From NCBI GenBank assembly GCA_016859345.1, contig CM029128.1, positions 18,272,104-18,336,103 of the forward strand: 64,000 nt of DNA. Direction: 5' to 3'. Source of the stretch: Istiophorus platypterus (taxonomy: Eukaryota; Chordata; Actinopteri; Istiophoriformes; Istiophoridae). Below the pieces are notes generated by a model. It was not told the DNA's origin and did not search any database. It worked only from the letters and a program-made list of their open reading frames with translations. Position 1 is the stretch's first letter; every line of letters begins with the position of its first letter. Below are positions 36,051 to 50,289 of this stretch, piece by piece. The position numbers were made by a program, and so were the translations under genes.

Positions 36051-37489
36051 AATGGACAGATATTATGTCTTTAGGCTAATTCAAAAATCTTAATTTTCTA
36101 AGTAGCTCTCGCATGTAAAGGTTAAAAATAAGACTTTCCTGGGAACCTAGGTGGAACTTAGCACCTACACAGTCACAGTCAACGCAAACTTTGATTAAAC
36201 TGCCAGCATCATCATTAATCTAATCATGACTGTCATCTTTAATTAATGACACATCGCCAAGAGGCAGGGGTGAGTCGCGGGATATTGTCAGGTGAGACAT
36301 TTGTTCTGGTCCATTGATCTTCCGCCTTGGTTTCAGCGGACACTCTGTCACAGGCTGTCAGAGAGATTAATGAGACCCCGAGTCCTAACCGGTCCTGTTG
36401 ATTACTACCAGATCTTAAGAACTGGCCCAAACCCACTGCTAGAAGACTTACTAATTTCAAAGAGTAATTTGGGGTTTTCTCTCATTAACAAGTTATATCT
36501 AATATCTATAATTTTCCTGTTTTGACCTAAATTTGCAGCATTTGTCGTCTCTGTGAATAGTCAATGGGAATTGAAATACTTATAAAGGGTGATCACAACT
36601 GCCAAGAAACAGTTGAGCTTTACTTAACCCTTTTACCACATAAGTCCTGAGGCTGGACCAGCTCAACCCAGATCACCTTGCTGACCATCTTATCCAGGTT
36701 TTCCATCCTGTTTTTATTCAATTCATCTAAGAATAAACACTCATAGAATTTTTTACAGACAAGAGTACAGGCCCTTTTCACAGCGGACATTCTGACTACG
36801 AGAAACTGTGGAAAGACGTCAAAAATTTACATATGCTGATTCACCATGTGCTATTGTGACAGAAGTTATATAGATCTATGACCTTTGTTAAGGCCCAGTC
36901 ACTGCAACAGAGGCATCCTCACAACCTCTATACACGTTTGAGAAATTATAATGTTGGTGTTGAAAAAAACGAACCTCTTTTTGGCATCTACAATGCATCT
37001 ACATTTAAATTACTTTTCAGAGGTGGAATATAGACAGTTAAAAAATATTTTCATTCTCTACCAGATTGTGAGTGACAACATGAAGAACACTTCAAGTGCC
37101 ATATTAAGATACTCCTTCAAAATATCTCATTATATATTCTGCTAAATTTAGAAACTGTCAGTGCAGGATTTCTGCAAAAATAGACTTTAAAAAGTACATG
37201 TACAAAAAAGTATAGGTCTCTAGTGAAAACTTCATTTTCATGCTTTATTCAGACACTCAAATGAGGATGTGATTTGCAAGTCAGGTTTCAAGCTGAGGCC
37301 ATTCACATGCAAATACCGGAAGAAAACAACCAGTCCTGTAGCTCTCAATCTGGACTTCTGCCAGTTTAGACCAACCCTTGGTTTCCTAGTAAAGACTGAA
37401 CTATGAATCATGTTATGTATTATCTTCTAGTAAATTAACAAGCCCACGATTAAAGCAGAATTTACAGCAGATTGCTCCTGAATGAAAAC

Positions 37490-37920
37490 GTGGTTCATTC
37501 CCTTCGGGGCCGCTCTCACTCACTGACCGAGGAGGAGGCACCGGGCGCATGGAGGAGGGCCCGGCTGCGCCCGGAACATAAATCCAGGTCAGACTCTGCC
37601 CCCTCAAGTGAAATGTAAAACAGGGGCCAGCAGGGGCCAGGCAGCAGGTGAAGCGTGAACCGCAGGCGTGCTATGATCACGCCCGGCCAGCGGGAAGCCT
37701 TCAGCCCTCACTTCTCAGCCACTCGGCCGCTATTAGAGTCATCGCTCGCGTTTTTCCACCTGGCGCGGAGAAGAGCTGCGCGCCTCGGTGCCACCCCATG
37801 GCTCAGCGCTCCGCTCGCCCCCTCGTCCCCGTCCTGCTGCTGCTGTTTGGACTCGCTGCCATCCTGCTCCTGACTCTCCCCGCTGAAGACGTCCGGGAGG
37901 CGCCGGGGTTCATGGTGAGG
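37490..37920 (+). promoter_or_regulatory. GC-rich promoter region of entpd2
   Basis: A local rise in GC and CpG around the first entpd2 exon, with two CAGGGGCCAG copies near 37621 and 37631. It is the likely promoter and leader; no TATA box was assigned. Confidence 0.5.
37798..37914 (+). CDS. entpd2: entpd2 exon 1 (residues 1-39)
   Basis: Encodes the N-terminal membrane anchor: MAQRSARPLVPVLLLLFGLA then AILLLTLPAEDVREAPGFM. It ends in phase 0 at ATG|GTGAGG. DVRE just after the helix is shared with mammalian ENTPD2. Confidence 0.95.
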
Positions 37921-40900
37921 TCTGCTGCGTCGGGTATTTTGGGGTATGATTTCGTCAGCATGTTAAGTGGGTGTGTAACCAAAGCCCTGCCGTGCAGGGG
38001 GCACACGGAGGATCCTGTGACTTTACTGCTGTGATGAAGCGCACTCGCACTTGTTTTTCTCCTACATTAAGTTTACATTCATACATTCTCATGTCCACGT
38101 ATTTCATACATTTTATTAATATGAGATAAGACCTCTGTTATGAGGAGCAGTGAGTGGTATCCTTTCCAGCTGCAGTAGATGTATCTTAATGTGTTGCCTC
38201 AGCCACACACTCCCTTATATATAATTGAGAAAACAACAGGCAAGCACTCAATTCATTTCTGTTTTTCAGGTTATATTCAAGTTAAATGACAATTGTTTCC
38301 ATTACGTATAATTTCTAGGCTGGAACACACACCGTAAATAGACATAATAAAGAAAAACCCTGAATTGGAAGCACTAGGATTTAACAATAGTATTTTACAG
38401 AACATAGTTTTGGGATTCAAACATTATCTAGACAGTCCTATTTTTTCATACAAGTTATTAAAACATGATTACAAATGGTTGATTTGTATGTACATTTTTT
38501 CCACCTTGAAGCCCCTAGATCTCCCGCTGATTATACTATCAGAAGTCAGTTATTAGGAACACCTGGGTAAAACCAGTGCATTCTAATACAACAGTCCTCC
38601 TTTCAGTTATTGAATAAACTGTGTTAAAGAGTGTTGATTCAACTGTGTGACCATTTTTGGTGGATGTGGTTTGAGGGGCTTCTGAACTATATTGCATTAT
38701 GTGATGGATTTCCTGTTGTTTTGTGCACCCTATACAATTCTATGCAAATCAGTGAGGGTAGACATTTACACCTTATGGCCTATATAGAGACGTATATACA
38801 TGCCTCTGTACTATGTTATACAACGCAATACGTACCAGTGAATCAGCGGCTCGCTAACACAGTTTCATCAATAACTGAACACTATAACCATCATGAAGGA
38901 GGATTTATTGCAGGACTATTGTATTAGACTGGATTAGTTTTAGTTAGCTGTTTCTAATAAACTGGCAACTGAGTGTATATGGAAAAAGTCCGTCGTTAGT
39001 CTTATTATGCCTTGTTAAATGGTTAAAAGACATTAAAACTTGGCTGAATTTGGATCAAAGTTCTATAGTTACACATGATTATTGTTTTAACAGTATTTCA
39101 TTAACTATATAACAAAGTGTAGGCATGGCCTAATTTATTTCAACTTAAATGAAATAAATTATTCAAATGCTGTTGAAATAAGAAAAACATTGACTGGTTT
39201 TGGTATAGTTTTAAGCTACAGTAGACACCTAGACATTTTTTACAGAAACTATTTTTGGCACCCACTGAGCATTCTTCAGTGCGATGAGTCTTTTAATGAA
39301 ATGGACCTTGCATTTTCATTTTCATTTTCAAACCGCCAGGAAATAGAGGTTGCTAACTGTGAAAACTTTAAAATGAGAATGCCATCTTATTCTCTTCTGT
39401 ATCAACCGAGGATAGTACTTTGTCTATATGTTATCATGAGACTGTCATCTTCAGTAACCTTGTGATATGTACATACTTTGGCGACCTCATGGCTGAAATA
39501 CTCACAAGCTGTAGTTGCCTAGTTGTAATAACAAATATTATTTAAGACTGATCTTTGAGCAGACAATCAAATAAAACATTAAGAAAGTGAAAAAGTATGT
39601 GTAGGAAACTTTCAATGCAGCTTTATATGAACTTAGATGTCTTTTCCCTGGTTTTAAACTGTAGTGCAGTGCTGTTTTGACATTCTGAGCAGGTTCTCAC
39701 CATTGGCCAACTCCAGCTCCTGTTTTCTCTCTGTTCTCATTTTTATGTGACTCACCCAATATCCCATGGTTCCTTTCTTAGCATAATGTAGCTTTCCTTT
39801 TCACTCAGTAACAAGTTGGTTGAGTCACAAAAAAGGAGACAAAAGGGTTTCTCTGTGTTTTTGGCAAGCGTTGGATTGAGTCCTCACAACTGGCTGCACA
39901 GCAGTAATGAGAAAACATTATGAGAAATAATGAGGAGCACTTCCACATGTTGTTACTCTTCACCTGGTGTATGAACTTGAAAGGCTGTGTTTGCAAAACC
40001 CTGATTGTGGAGGGATGTCAACATGTATGTGTGTATCTATCTCTGCACATGCATCATTGTGTGTGTGTGTGTCTATGTGTGTGTGTGTGTGAGTGTGTGT
40101 GTGTGCGTGGTTTCTCAGTAACATGCTTTCTTACATAGATGGATTCCTGCATATTCTGAATTTAAATTTCTTTCATTTAGACAGGCATTAAAATTGCTGG
40201 GACATTGGAAGCACTGTCAAGAAAACAAATTTCTAATAATGCAGAGACTTGTATTTCATGATTACAAGAAAACTACCCAGTAAAAATGTCATCCTTATCT
40301 GATACAAGATTTGTATCTCTCGGTTATAAGACCCTTCTCTATTTATTATGAAAGCAGAACTCCAAATGGTTAGATAACAGGGGTGGATATAACTGGTTTA
40401 TATTTACTCTTGTTACTGTAACAATACTGTTTTTAAGCATACTTGTACTTTTTGGAGTATTTTATAAAAATCAGTATTTTACTTTGCTACATTTAAAGTC
40501 AAAATCATTACAGAGTAAAAACAGAAGTCACGTAATGAAGTTACGATTAACAATGTGAGAGCGCAACAAGTGAAAAGAGCAAGATCAGCAGCAGAGAGGA
40601 AGCTGCCAGACAGTCTGAGGCATCACGGTCTATGGCTGCTGGAGAACAGAGCTCTGTGTTCATACAGTCGCTGCGCTCAGCTCAGGGTCCACCTTCATGT
40701 TCTAAATGTTTATAGTCACAGGTCCAGGGTCAGGGGGTGTCTTTATGCAGCCATGGTTAAAACTAGCGTTAGCTTGGCACTGATTAAAAAAAGGTTGCCT
40801 CTACCACCATAATTAATCACTAATTTAATACACCATCCAGAAAGCACAGTAAGTGTCCTAAATCAAACACGCCTCCATGTTGTGACCAACTAAATGCTAA

Positions 40901-43900
40901 AACACTGACAGGTGATCCTCCAGCTGCGACTTCAGTCTTCTACCTTATCCCTGTTTTTTACTGCAGAGCCCCTTCCCCTCACAGTTTGAAAAGATTAGGA
41001 GTTTAATGACTCAAACAGAATCAGTACTGATTTTTCTTCATTGTGTTGGAGGAAAATATAAGCCTTCTAACATTTAATATTTCTTAGCAGTTCTTTAGGG
41101 ACATCAGATTGCTGGTGGTTCCTGATTTTATACACATATAAAGCTGGATGTCATTAGCATAAAGTGAAAAGAAATATTATTTGGCCAAGTATGCTTGTAA
41201 AAACAGAACAGAAGAGGACCTGCAAACAGTGAATGTGGGAACAAATTCATCCACCGAGCCAGGCAACAGCACAGAAAGCAAGTGGTCACTCTGCATTTTA
41301 GCAGCTCAGGCAGCCAGCTGGGTTGCAAATAAGTCACCATAGAGTAGAGATAGGGACCCAAAACAATGGGGTCTATCAGCAGGGAAGCAGCTGATGGCTT
41401 CTGAAAGTATAAAATCATAAAAAAATGTTTTAGCACCCAATTTAGGGGATAAGGGTCCCAGAACAAGCCTCTCATCTCTTTGCCCCTATTCTCGATATAC
41501 AGTCTACAAACAGAACATGGTGCTTTAAGTAAAGCTTGCGAAAGTAAAAGTATGAATTGTGTTTTCTGACTCAGGGACTTGAAAGAATAAACTGTGGTTG
41601 GGAAAAGGAATTTCCTTTAATTTAACATGTTCTTATTGCACACTTATGCTTGATCTGTACCTACAGCCAGCACTCTAGCCTGCATTCTGCTCAGGAAAAA
41701 GGATGTTTGGGATAGACCAGTAGTAGGGGGTGAATTACATCAAGCATCCAGGGTTTCATTGCCGTCGTCAGAGATTCGATGTCAGAGGGCAAGAGGTTAA
41801 CAAGTCCAAGAGAGGTTTCTGTAAGCTGAACTGATCTTTACCCTCAAAACAACAAAAAATATGAGTAGTACTTTGTTTCAGATAACCCCCAGAAGACTCT
41901 CTTCAAGGAATGAAGTTAGTAGTTAACCTTTTCTGCAGCCAAATGCATATCAGATGCTAAAATGCAGGTCATACAACCATAATCTTAAACATCGTTCATG
42001 TTCTTCTATCATATAACCGGACCCTCCTTTTCAAGGCAGCCAGCACACTACTCTTTTGGAAATGCTGTCTCTGTTCTAAGCCCCCGTCCCCTTTTAACTT
42101 CCCTTTATCTTTGTTTTGCCTCTTATTCTCTGTAGTATGGGATTGTCCTGGATGCTGGATCTTCGCACACAGCTTTGTATATATACAAGTGGCCAGCAGA
42201 CAAGCAAAATGGCACAGGAGTGGTCACCCAGCACAGTGAATGTCATGCTAAGGGTAGGTATAAGCAGGTTTTGCACCACTAAACTATGTTTTGCGTATAA
42301 AACAGTCTGGAGTAGGAGTAGTACTCCTATTTGGATCTGAAAAGTTTTTAACTTGCTTCTTCTCACAGAACAATAGCTGTTGTCAGCTCAAATTCACAGT
42401 AGTTACAACATGTTCCAACAATAACCAAAAGTTTAATTTAAAAAAGAATGTGCACTGTAACGCCTCATTCATGTCATGTGGACGACATCAATGCTGTCAA
42501 TTTTTCAAAAAGTCAAATTCAAACAAATTCAAACACATAATTCATTCAAATTAATTTGAATGCAACCCACATAGCATATGCGTGGGTTTCAGATACTGTG
42601 AGCTGTGACTAACAGCTAAGCATGTGTGGCAAGCTGTAATGGTTGGACAGTGTTTCAACATCCGGTGTAGTCTTAAAAATTTAACAGTTTACCTTAGAAC
42701 AACTGCACTAACATGATGAGTCTTGAGTAGGCATCAGATAAGCTTACACAGATGGTGCTATTCCAGTTGTTGCTGATGCCTCAGCTACCCACCATCGCAA
42801 CCAGCAGGGGAGTCCTCGGATGTGCTGCCATTGTAGCAAAGGCAGCTGATTTTTACAAAGCTGGTCAACAGCCTCGTCTTTGCTGGTAATTTGCCATCTG
42901 ATGGGAAGGGCCCAAAATACTACCACACAATGTTTCTCAGATTCAGTCAATACACCTTTCCTGTTACCCCCCCCCCCCGTTTTTATTTATTAGCTTTGTT
43001 TACTGATGGGTCAAAAGGGCTTGACACAAGTCAAGCTGCTGGACAACAAGGCAAACTTTTTCATCAATACGTTTCATTTAAAGACTGTAAATTTTAAAAC
43101 TGAACACTTCATTACAATTAGAATTCCCTCTTTTCCACATATGATGAAAGTTTGACTTTCTAACAAGGAATTGCACCTGTATCAGTTATGATGCCAACTT
43201 GTAGCTGAAGTTCACATCCAAGATCAAAGATCCAACAGTTGTAATAAAGACAAAGTTCATAGTCTAATCAAGGTCAAGGTAATTAAATTGATAAAGTGCT
43301 ATATTAACCATGTACAGTATTTTTAACCGGTACGTGACCCACTCTGTAATTGTACATTGTTTTTATTTGGCAAATGAATGTGTGCAGGTAAAACATTGTG
43401 ATCTTCCCATCTTTCCCAGAATTATCCCAAATTTGCTGCAGAACATGCTATAAAACGAAGCGGACCTCAGCTGCCATCCTCTGTGTTTTCAGCTGCCTTT
43501 CAAGCCTTTAATATTTTGATATTTGATATTTTTGATCGGTAAAACACAGGCTCTACTTTTAATCTTCTGATAGTCATTATATCAGGAATGTGCGTTCACT
43601 CAACCTCATCAGCTCCTCATTTAGAATACTCTACTGTATGTTTTGGTTACTTTATATTTATGCTATTCGACTTACTTACTATTACTTCCTTTAGAAAGTT
43701 CTTTTTCTTGTTCTGTTCATCAGTGGGTAGGATCAGCCGTTCCCTGCGGACGGATGATATTACCACATTACACTCACCGCAAATGAGGCAAATCTTTCTC
43801 CCTGGAGGTTATGAATCAGGAATGAACTACAGTTTACCACTATTGTTCACCACTCCTTTTCTGCCTAAGGGTTGTTATACTTGTTGATGTAGATCAAGAA

Positions 43901-46900
43901 AATACTTTTTTCCCAGTTTGTCATGGCCATTGTGTTTACACTGTCGCAGACAGAATTGAACTTTAGTCATTACTTGGATGTCTGAGAATGATGTGCAAAA
44001 ATGACTAAATTTAAATTTACTAGATAAATTTAAACAAGTTCCACACGTTTATTATGTAATGCAATTTTTCGTTTTTTATTATTTTTCCGTTGTCACTTAC
44101 TCAGGCGGAGGGATCTCCAGCTATGCAGGCCAACAGGGAGCAGCGGCCAGGAGCTTAGAGGCATGTCTGAACCAGGCAGTGAAGGACGTCCCCAAAGAAA
44201 GACACCAGCTCACACCTGTGTACCTGGGAGCCACAGCTGGCATGAGGCTGCTGCAGTGAGTCACTGTGCCTGTCTGTCTCTCTGTGTGAGCAGGAAAAGT
44301 CACTCTCTGTGTTTATTTGTTTTGTCTCTGTTGAACTTTTTTTTTAATAAGTCAAAATTGATATATCACAAAGACATTAATTTTTTTTTATTTTGATGCA
44401 CATCTAATGTAGCAAGATTATTTATATCTTTTACATTCTTTTATAATCCTTGTACAGCTTTATTCCTTTCCATTCATATTCCATTCTATTTTTATTTTTA
44501 TGGCCTTTGTTTGATTATAATTTTAGCATATAGTCACAACAACCCCAAATATATAGTTATTAATTGTTGCTCATCATTGTTGGTTTTAGTAACCTTTACA
44601 AATGAACAGTTGTAAGTTGGTGTCCTTTCTGATTCTTTCCGATAAACAGAAATAGGTAGTTTGATATAAACAAAGCTGAACTAACTGTTCATGGTTAAGG
44701 TTAGCTTACCTAGAGTGGCTGTTGAGACATGTTTGGTTGAAATTCCAGCATCTTCCTCCAGTCTGACTGATGATCAGGTTAGACAGTGTGACGATGCATG
44801 AAGCTCAAACAGCACGAAGCGGGGATGTAGACGTTGCGTTCAGACATGCGGGTACACACACACAAGCACTCTCATTGGAGACGCAAAGCTGCAAAGCAAA
44901 ACCAAGCCTCACCAAACAACAGAAAGATGAGAATACTTTAGAGTTTGTCTATTTTTTATCCCTCTGTACATTCAAAGCATCGCTTGGCACTAATGTAACT
45001 CCATAAAATTTACTTCAATTAACTACTTTTTAAGTTAAACCTTGTACTTTTTGTTGGACTCTGTTTTTTATTGTTGAAAACAATGAACTGCATCAGAAGG
45101 ATCAGGTAATCAGTAGGATGCTACTGTATCGGCCAAAAAGGCTTCCCTGTCGCCACTTCCCTTAGTGCAGGCTGCAGCTTGGAAAGAATCATTTCAATCA
45201 AACAGTTCAAGAACTAGGAACTATTTACAGAAACTGTTTATATTGCTCAAACCAATTAAAGTAATTGAGTGGGATGAGTCCTGGTGGAGGCTTTTGTGGA
45301 CTCTTGTTCTTATCAGGCTGGTGCATCTGGTTTCTAGCTGATTTCATTGGATCGTCTCCCAAAAACTTTCAAAGGAATATCTGAGCCAGTCGAACGTTTA
45401 TAGGTGACCCAGCCTGGGGTGAAACCTTGGTGACTGCTAAAACACAGGCTTTACTTGTAAGAGAAATAAGTGTGATGTCAATTTCTAATGAATGTCCACA
45501 ATAGTTACCTACTGCAGCGGTAACCTGTAACTGCTGTGTCTTGACTTAAGACTTGTTCACTCCCAACCAGTATATCCAGCCCAGAGCAGTCAAGTCAGAT
45601 TCTCCAGGAAGTGGGCCATAAAATCCAGTCCTACCCTTTCAACTACCGAGGAGCAGCCATTCTGAGTGGTCAAGAGGAGGGGGCATACGGCTGGGTCACT
45701 GTCAACTATCTCTTAGAGAACTTCATAAAGGTACCAAAGACTGTATGAACTGGATTTTTAACACTGTTGGCAGTGCTGTGCTGCCAACAGTGCTAGACTG
45801 GACCTGGCTATGGACTTTAAAGCTGTGGCTGTGGGAGACCAGATAACATACACTGAAGGGAAAAGAACAGGACTAAAACTTTTTCTTTTTGACTGTGAAG
45901 GGTTTTCTTTTTCTGGTTACCTTCTGAATGAATCATTTTGCAAGAGATAGTTTTCGTATGATTTGCTAATGTTGTTGTGTATTTCCAGACCTAATTTGTT
46001 AAAATCAGTTGGAATCTTATGTGAAAGCATTTTGCTGATTTTTTTTTACTAAAATGCTCATGATTGGTCTCGACTAAAACTAGATCAAAATGTTTAGGGT
46101 TTTCTTTGCCCAAGACGAGACTAAAGTGTCCAGAGTTTTAGACGTTTAAAAATTAATTAAAAGTAAAGAGGATGAGGTTGACCAAATATGTCTATAACTA
46201 ACATGGAGTGAGGGCATTTGTACTTTTTGAGACAGGATGGTACCATTTTCCATTATGTAATTCATTTTAAATAATATTCCTTTCCAGTATGGTTTTGTGG
46301 GGCACTGGTTCAGTCCCGGCAGACCTACAGTCGGAGCGCTGGATTTTGGCGGAGCGTCCACCCAAATAACATTTGTGACTCAGGAGGAAGTGGAGGACAA
46401 ACAGGACATGATGAAGCTCCATCTTTATGGCCACGAGTACTCGCTGTACACACACAGCTTCCTGTGCTATGGGCAAGACCAGGTCCTCAAGAGACTGCTG
46501 GCTCACATAGTGAAGGTGAATGCGACGTGCTGTCCTCACGTTCAATGAAAGCAAATTCAATTTTATTATTAGTTTCGTATGCAATTGGTAGATATTGTGA
46601 TTATTGATATTTTTATTGTATCTATAATCATAAGAAAAGACAAGATGTGAACCAATAGGTTTTTCTTTATCAAAGGGACAAAGTGATTGTTTTCAAGATA
46701 TTGTGCTAAAGTTTAGTGAAGAGTTGCGATCTGATGTGGAAACAAGTTAAAAACAAGTGTTGGCCACAAACAGTAGAAAGGGACAATGCTTTCTTCTCTC
46801 TGGCTGGGATTCAGACGTTACATTAACTGTCAGACTGAAAGTTCATGGTTCAAAGTGTCTTCACTGTCTTTAGACCCAGATACAGATGATACAAAATATG

Positions 46901-49900
46901 AATTATAGTATCCTTTATGTGCAATGCAATGACACACAACACAAGAAAGTCTTTAGCCAATGCAGCAAATGAAAAGAGAAATATATAAGCTTTTTTAAAA
47001 AAATGATAACCAATATATAAGCATGTTATTAAACAAATATCTCTGTTTAAAGAAAAGAGGAAGAAATAAACAGAGATTTTCTCCTAATTCTTCCTGTCAC
47101 ACTTTGTCATACATGGCTCCTTTTAATAACCTTAAATGATTTTTTATATCATATAGTGCATTTGACAGTTAGAGAAAAGTGATAGCAATATATCTTCAAA
47201 TATTACACACATTACATACAGACAAAGCAAAAACAAACACTTTTGTTAAAGACCCCTTAAAAGTTGGTTATTAGAGCTTTGTGACTAACATATTTACTGA
47301 GCATGACATTTTAAAATTAAAAAATAAACTTGACAGTGCTCCCTGCTGGACAGATGTTTGTAACACAACACAATATTTTGTTACTTACAGACCAATATAA
47401 CTACCAAAGTAACTGAAATCTACAAGTATAATCAGCCATTCCATTACAATGGACATATCTATGCTATTTGCTGTTATTTATAAAACATAATAATTCTAAA
47501 TGTATTTTTAGTGGGTTTGTTAAGGGAATGTGTCGACTCACTACAACTCTGTGCCTGTCTCTCTCTCAGTCTCAGGGTTACCCGGGGACAGTCGATCACC
47601 CCTGCTACCCTGCAGGCCACAGTAGAAATTTAAATATCAGCAGCATATTCGACTCACCGTGTACAAGCAAGTACAAACCCAGCGACAACCCCCCGACGTG
47701 TCTGACAGTACAAGGTAGCGGACATTACGAACACTGTCTGGGCAACGTGTCCGAGATCTTCTCCTTCGACAGTTGTCCCTTCTCCCAGTGCTCCTTCGAC
47801 AAAGTCTTTCAGCCAAATGTCACCGGTAGCTTCATGGTAAGAAAGGCTGGAGGAAACCGATGACACACAGCGATTGTACTCACTGCCAGCATTGTGCACT
47901 AAATGTCAGCCTGTTCATGAGTGTTGCAGGTACTATGTTGGTGATGTTTTCAAAGTTATAATTTTTTTTGCGGTTTTGGAATCTGTTGACACCACAGACA
48001 GCCATATTGTGTTGTATATGTCAAAGATAATATACACTCACCGAGCACTTTATTAGAAACACCCTACCAACACTGACCAGAGCCTCCCTTTGTTCTTAGA
48101 ATAGCCTTAGTTCTTTGTGGCCTGGATTCCATAAGATGTTGGAACCTTTCCTTTGAGGTTCTGGTCCATGTTGACATGATTACATCGCGTCATCCCTGCA
48201 GATTTGTCAGCTGCTCATTGATGCTGCTGATCTTCTGTTCTACCACATCCCAAAGGTTTTCTACTGGGCTCAGATCTGGTGACTGGGAAGTCACAGAGGT
48301 TCGCTGAACTCATTGTCATGCTCATGAAACCAGTTTGAGACGACTTGTGCTTTGTGACAGGGAGCGTTATGAGAAGATGGTAACCTGTGGCCTTAAAGGG
48401 ATGAACATGGTCAGCAACAATCTTCAGACAAGCTATGGTTTTCAAACCATGATTGATTGATATTAAGGAGCCAAGAAAACATTCCCAACACTATTATACC
48501 ACCAGCAGCAGCTGGATCATTTGACACAAGGCAGGTTGGGTCCACAGATTCATGCTGTTAATGCTAATTTTTGACCCGACCATCTGCTGCCTCAGCAGAA
48601 ATCCAGATTCATCAGACCAGGCTACATTGTTCCAGTCTTCATCTGTCTAGTGTTGGTGAGCCTGTGTCAGCTCTTCTCAACCGACAAGTTTGGACGTCTT
48701 GCTTATTCTGAGATGACTTTCTGCTTATCACAGTTGTAAAGATTGGTTATCTGAGTTACTGTAGCTTTTCTGGCAGCTCCAACCAGTCTGGTGATTCTCC
48801 TCTGACCTCTCTCATCTACAAGGTGTTTCTGTCCTCAGAACTGCAGCTCACTGGGTTTTTTGTTTTACAGATCATTCTGAGTAAAAACTCAAAAACTCAA
48901 AAAAAATGGACAGAAAATAGTTAGACATGGAAATAACCCTTACTGGCTTTGTGGTGGAGAATGGAATTAAGAAATTTTTACCACTCTGTGCACTTCGTCT
49001 GTCAGTTAGATGTAAGACTACAGCCAGCAGCCAGTAGGCTTAGTTCAGCATAAAGACTAGAAACAGGGAGGCTCTCTCCAGCGGTGACAGAATCAACCTA
49101 CCAACACCTGTAAAGCTCACTAACATGTGACTTTATATCTTGTTTATTTATTATGTCCGAAAGCTAAGTGTAAAAGCAACCAATTGCCATTTTTCAAGGG
49201 TTATGTGTTATGTTGTGGTAAACTGTTTCTGTGCTGGGATCAGTTACCAGTCAAGAGACAGAGACTATAGGAAGTTCATTCCCCCAGGAAAGAAAAAAAA
49301 AACTGCCAACTGCAAAATCGTAATATTCCATTACAGGTAGGACTTCTGCACTAAAAAAAATAAATATATTCAAATAAATGTCTTATCTACTCAAGTGTTA
49401 ACATGAAAAATATGAAAGAATAACTAATTTTCAGTCATTTTCAGCCTTTTAAGTCAAAGTTTTATTTATTTACATATATAATCAAAAATAAATCAAATTG
49501 GTCCTCAAAGTGAAACTATTTAATGTCCTCTTGCAGAGTTTATATCTTCAGTATATAAATTCTTTATACTGATAAAATCACCATATGCAAAATAACTTTA
49601 TCTTCCACATAAATATAGTAGAGTACAGATTATATCCCTTTTCCCTGAAATACAGGATGGATAAACTTATACTTGTGATGGTATAAGAATCAACTGATGT
49701 AACCAACAAAATAATTGCCCCAAAATATATTTTGACATTGTACTATTCATAACCACTGAAGTCTGAGTTATGCGTCTGATGCCTTCTTTCTGTGTTTTCA
49801 GGCTTTCTCTGCATTCTTCTACATTCACTCCTTCCTGAAGCAAATCACCGGTATCACAGTGAGCACGCCTTCACAGCTGGAGGAGGCTGCCCGAGCTGTC

Positions 49901-50198
49901 TGCAATATGAGTTTCAGTCAAGTAATGTTTTCTTCCATTTATGTTCCATTTTTCTGTCCATAATACCTCCCCTGTTATTTTTCCAAGCTGGTGCATCCAT
50001 GCATGTATGAAGTTTTCTAATTAATTATCAGTTTATTTGTTTTTTCATTACTTTTGCTAATGTGTCTTTCTACAATAGTCACCCTCAAAATGTATTAGTC
50101 TTAATTAAATTTAAATTTCACATTTTAGATTTAAAATAAAAATACACCTCTTTTTATATAAAACCTTTTGTGTCATATGAAGAATTATAAATGATTCA

Positions 50199-50289
<91 letters not shown>

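Larger units (their letters stand above)
32305..37797 (+). other. grin1 3' UTR and grin1-entpd2 intergenic region
   Basis: The grin1 3' UTR begins with a purine-rich stretch. A plausible polyadenylation signal AATAAA lies at 34366-34371, but its use is unproven. The rest is AT-rich with a CA microsatellite and a fragment of a dispersed repeat near 35900. No gene was found in 5.5 kb. Confidence 0.65.
37915..42135 (+). other. entpd2 intron 1
   Basis: A 4.2-kb AT-rich intron. It contains a MITE-like repeat (38549-38980), a GT microsatellite (40056-40110) and a stretch near 41110-41480 that resembles dispersed repeat sequence. No exon was recognised. Confidence 0.7.
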
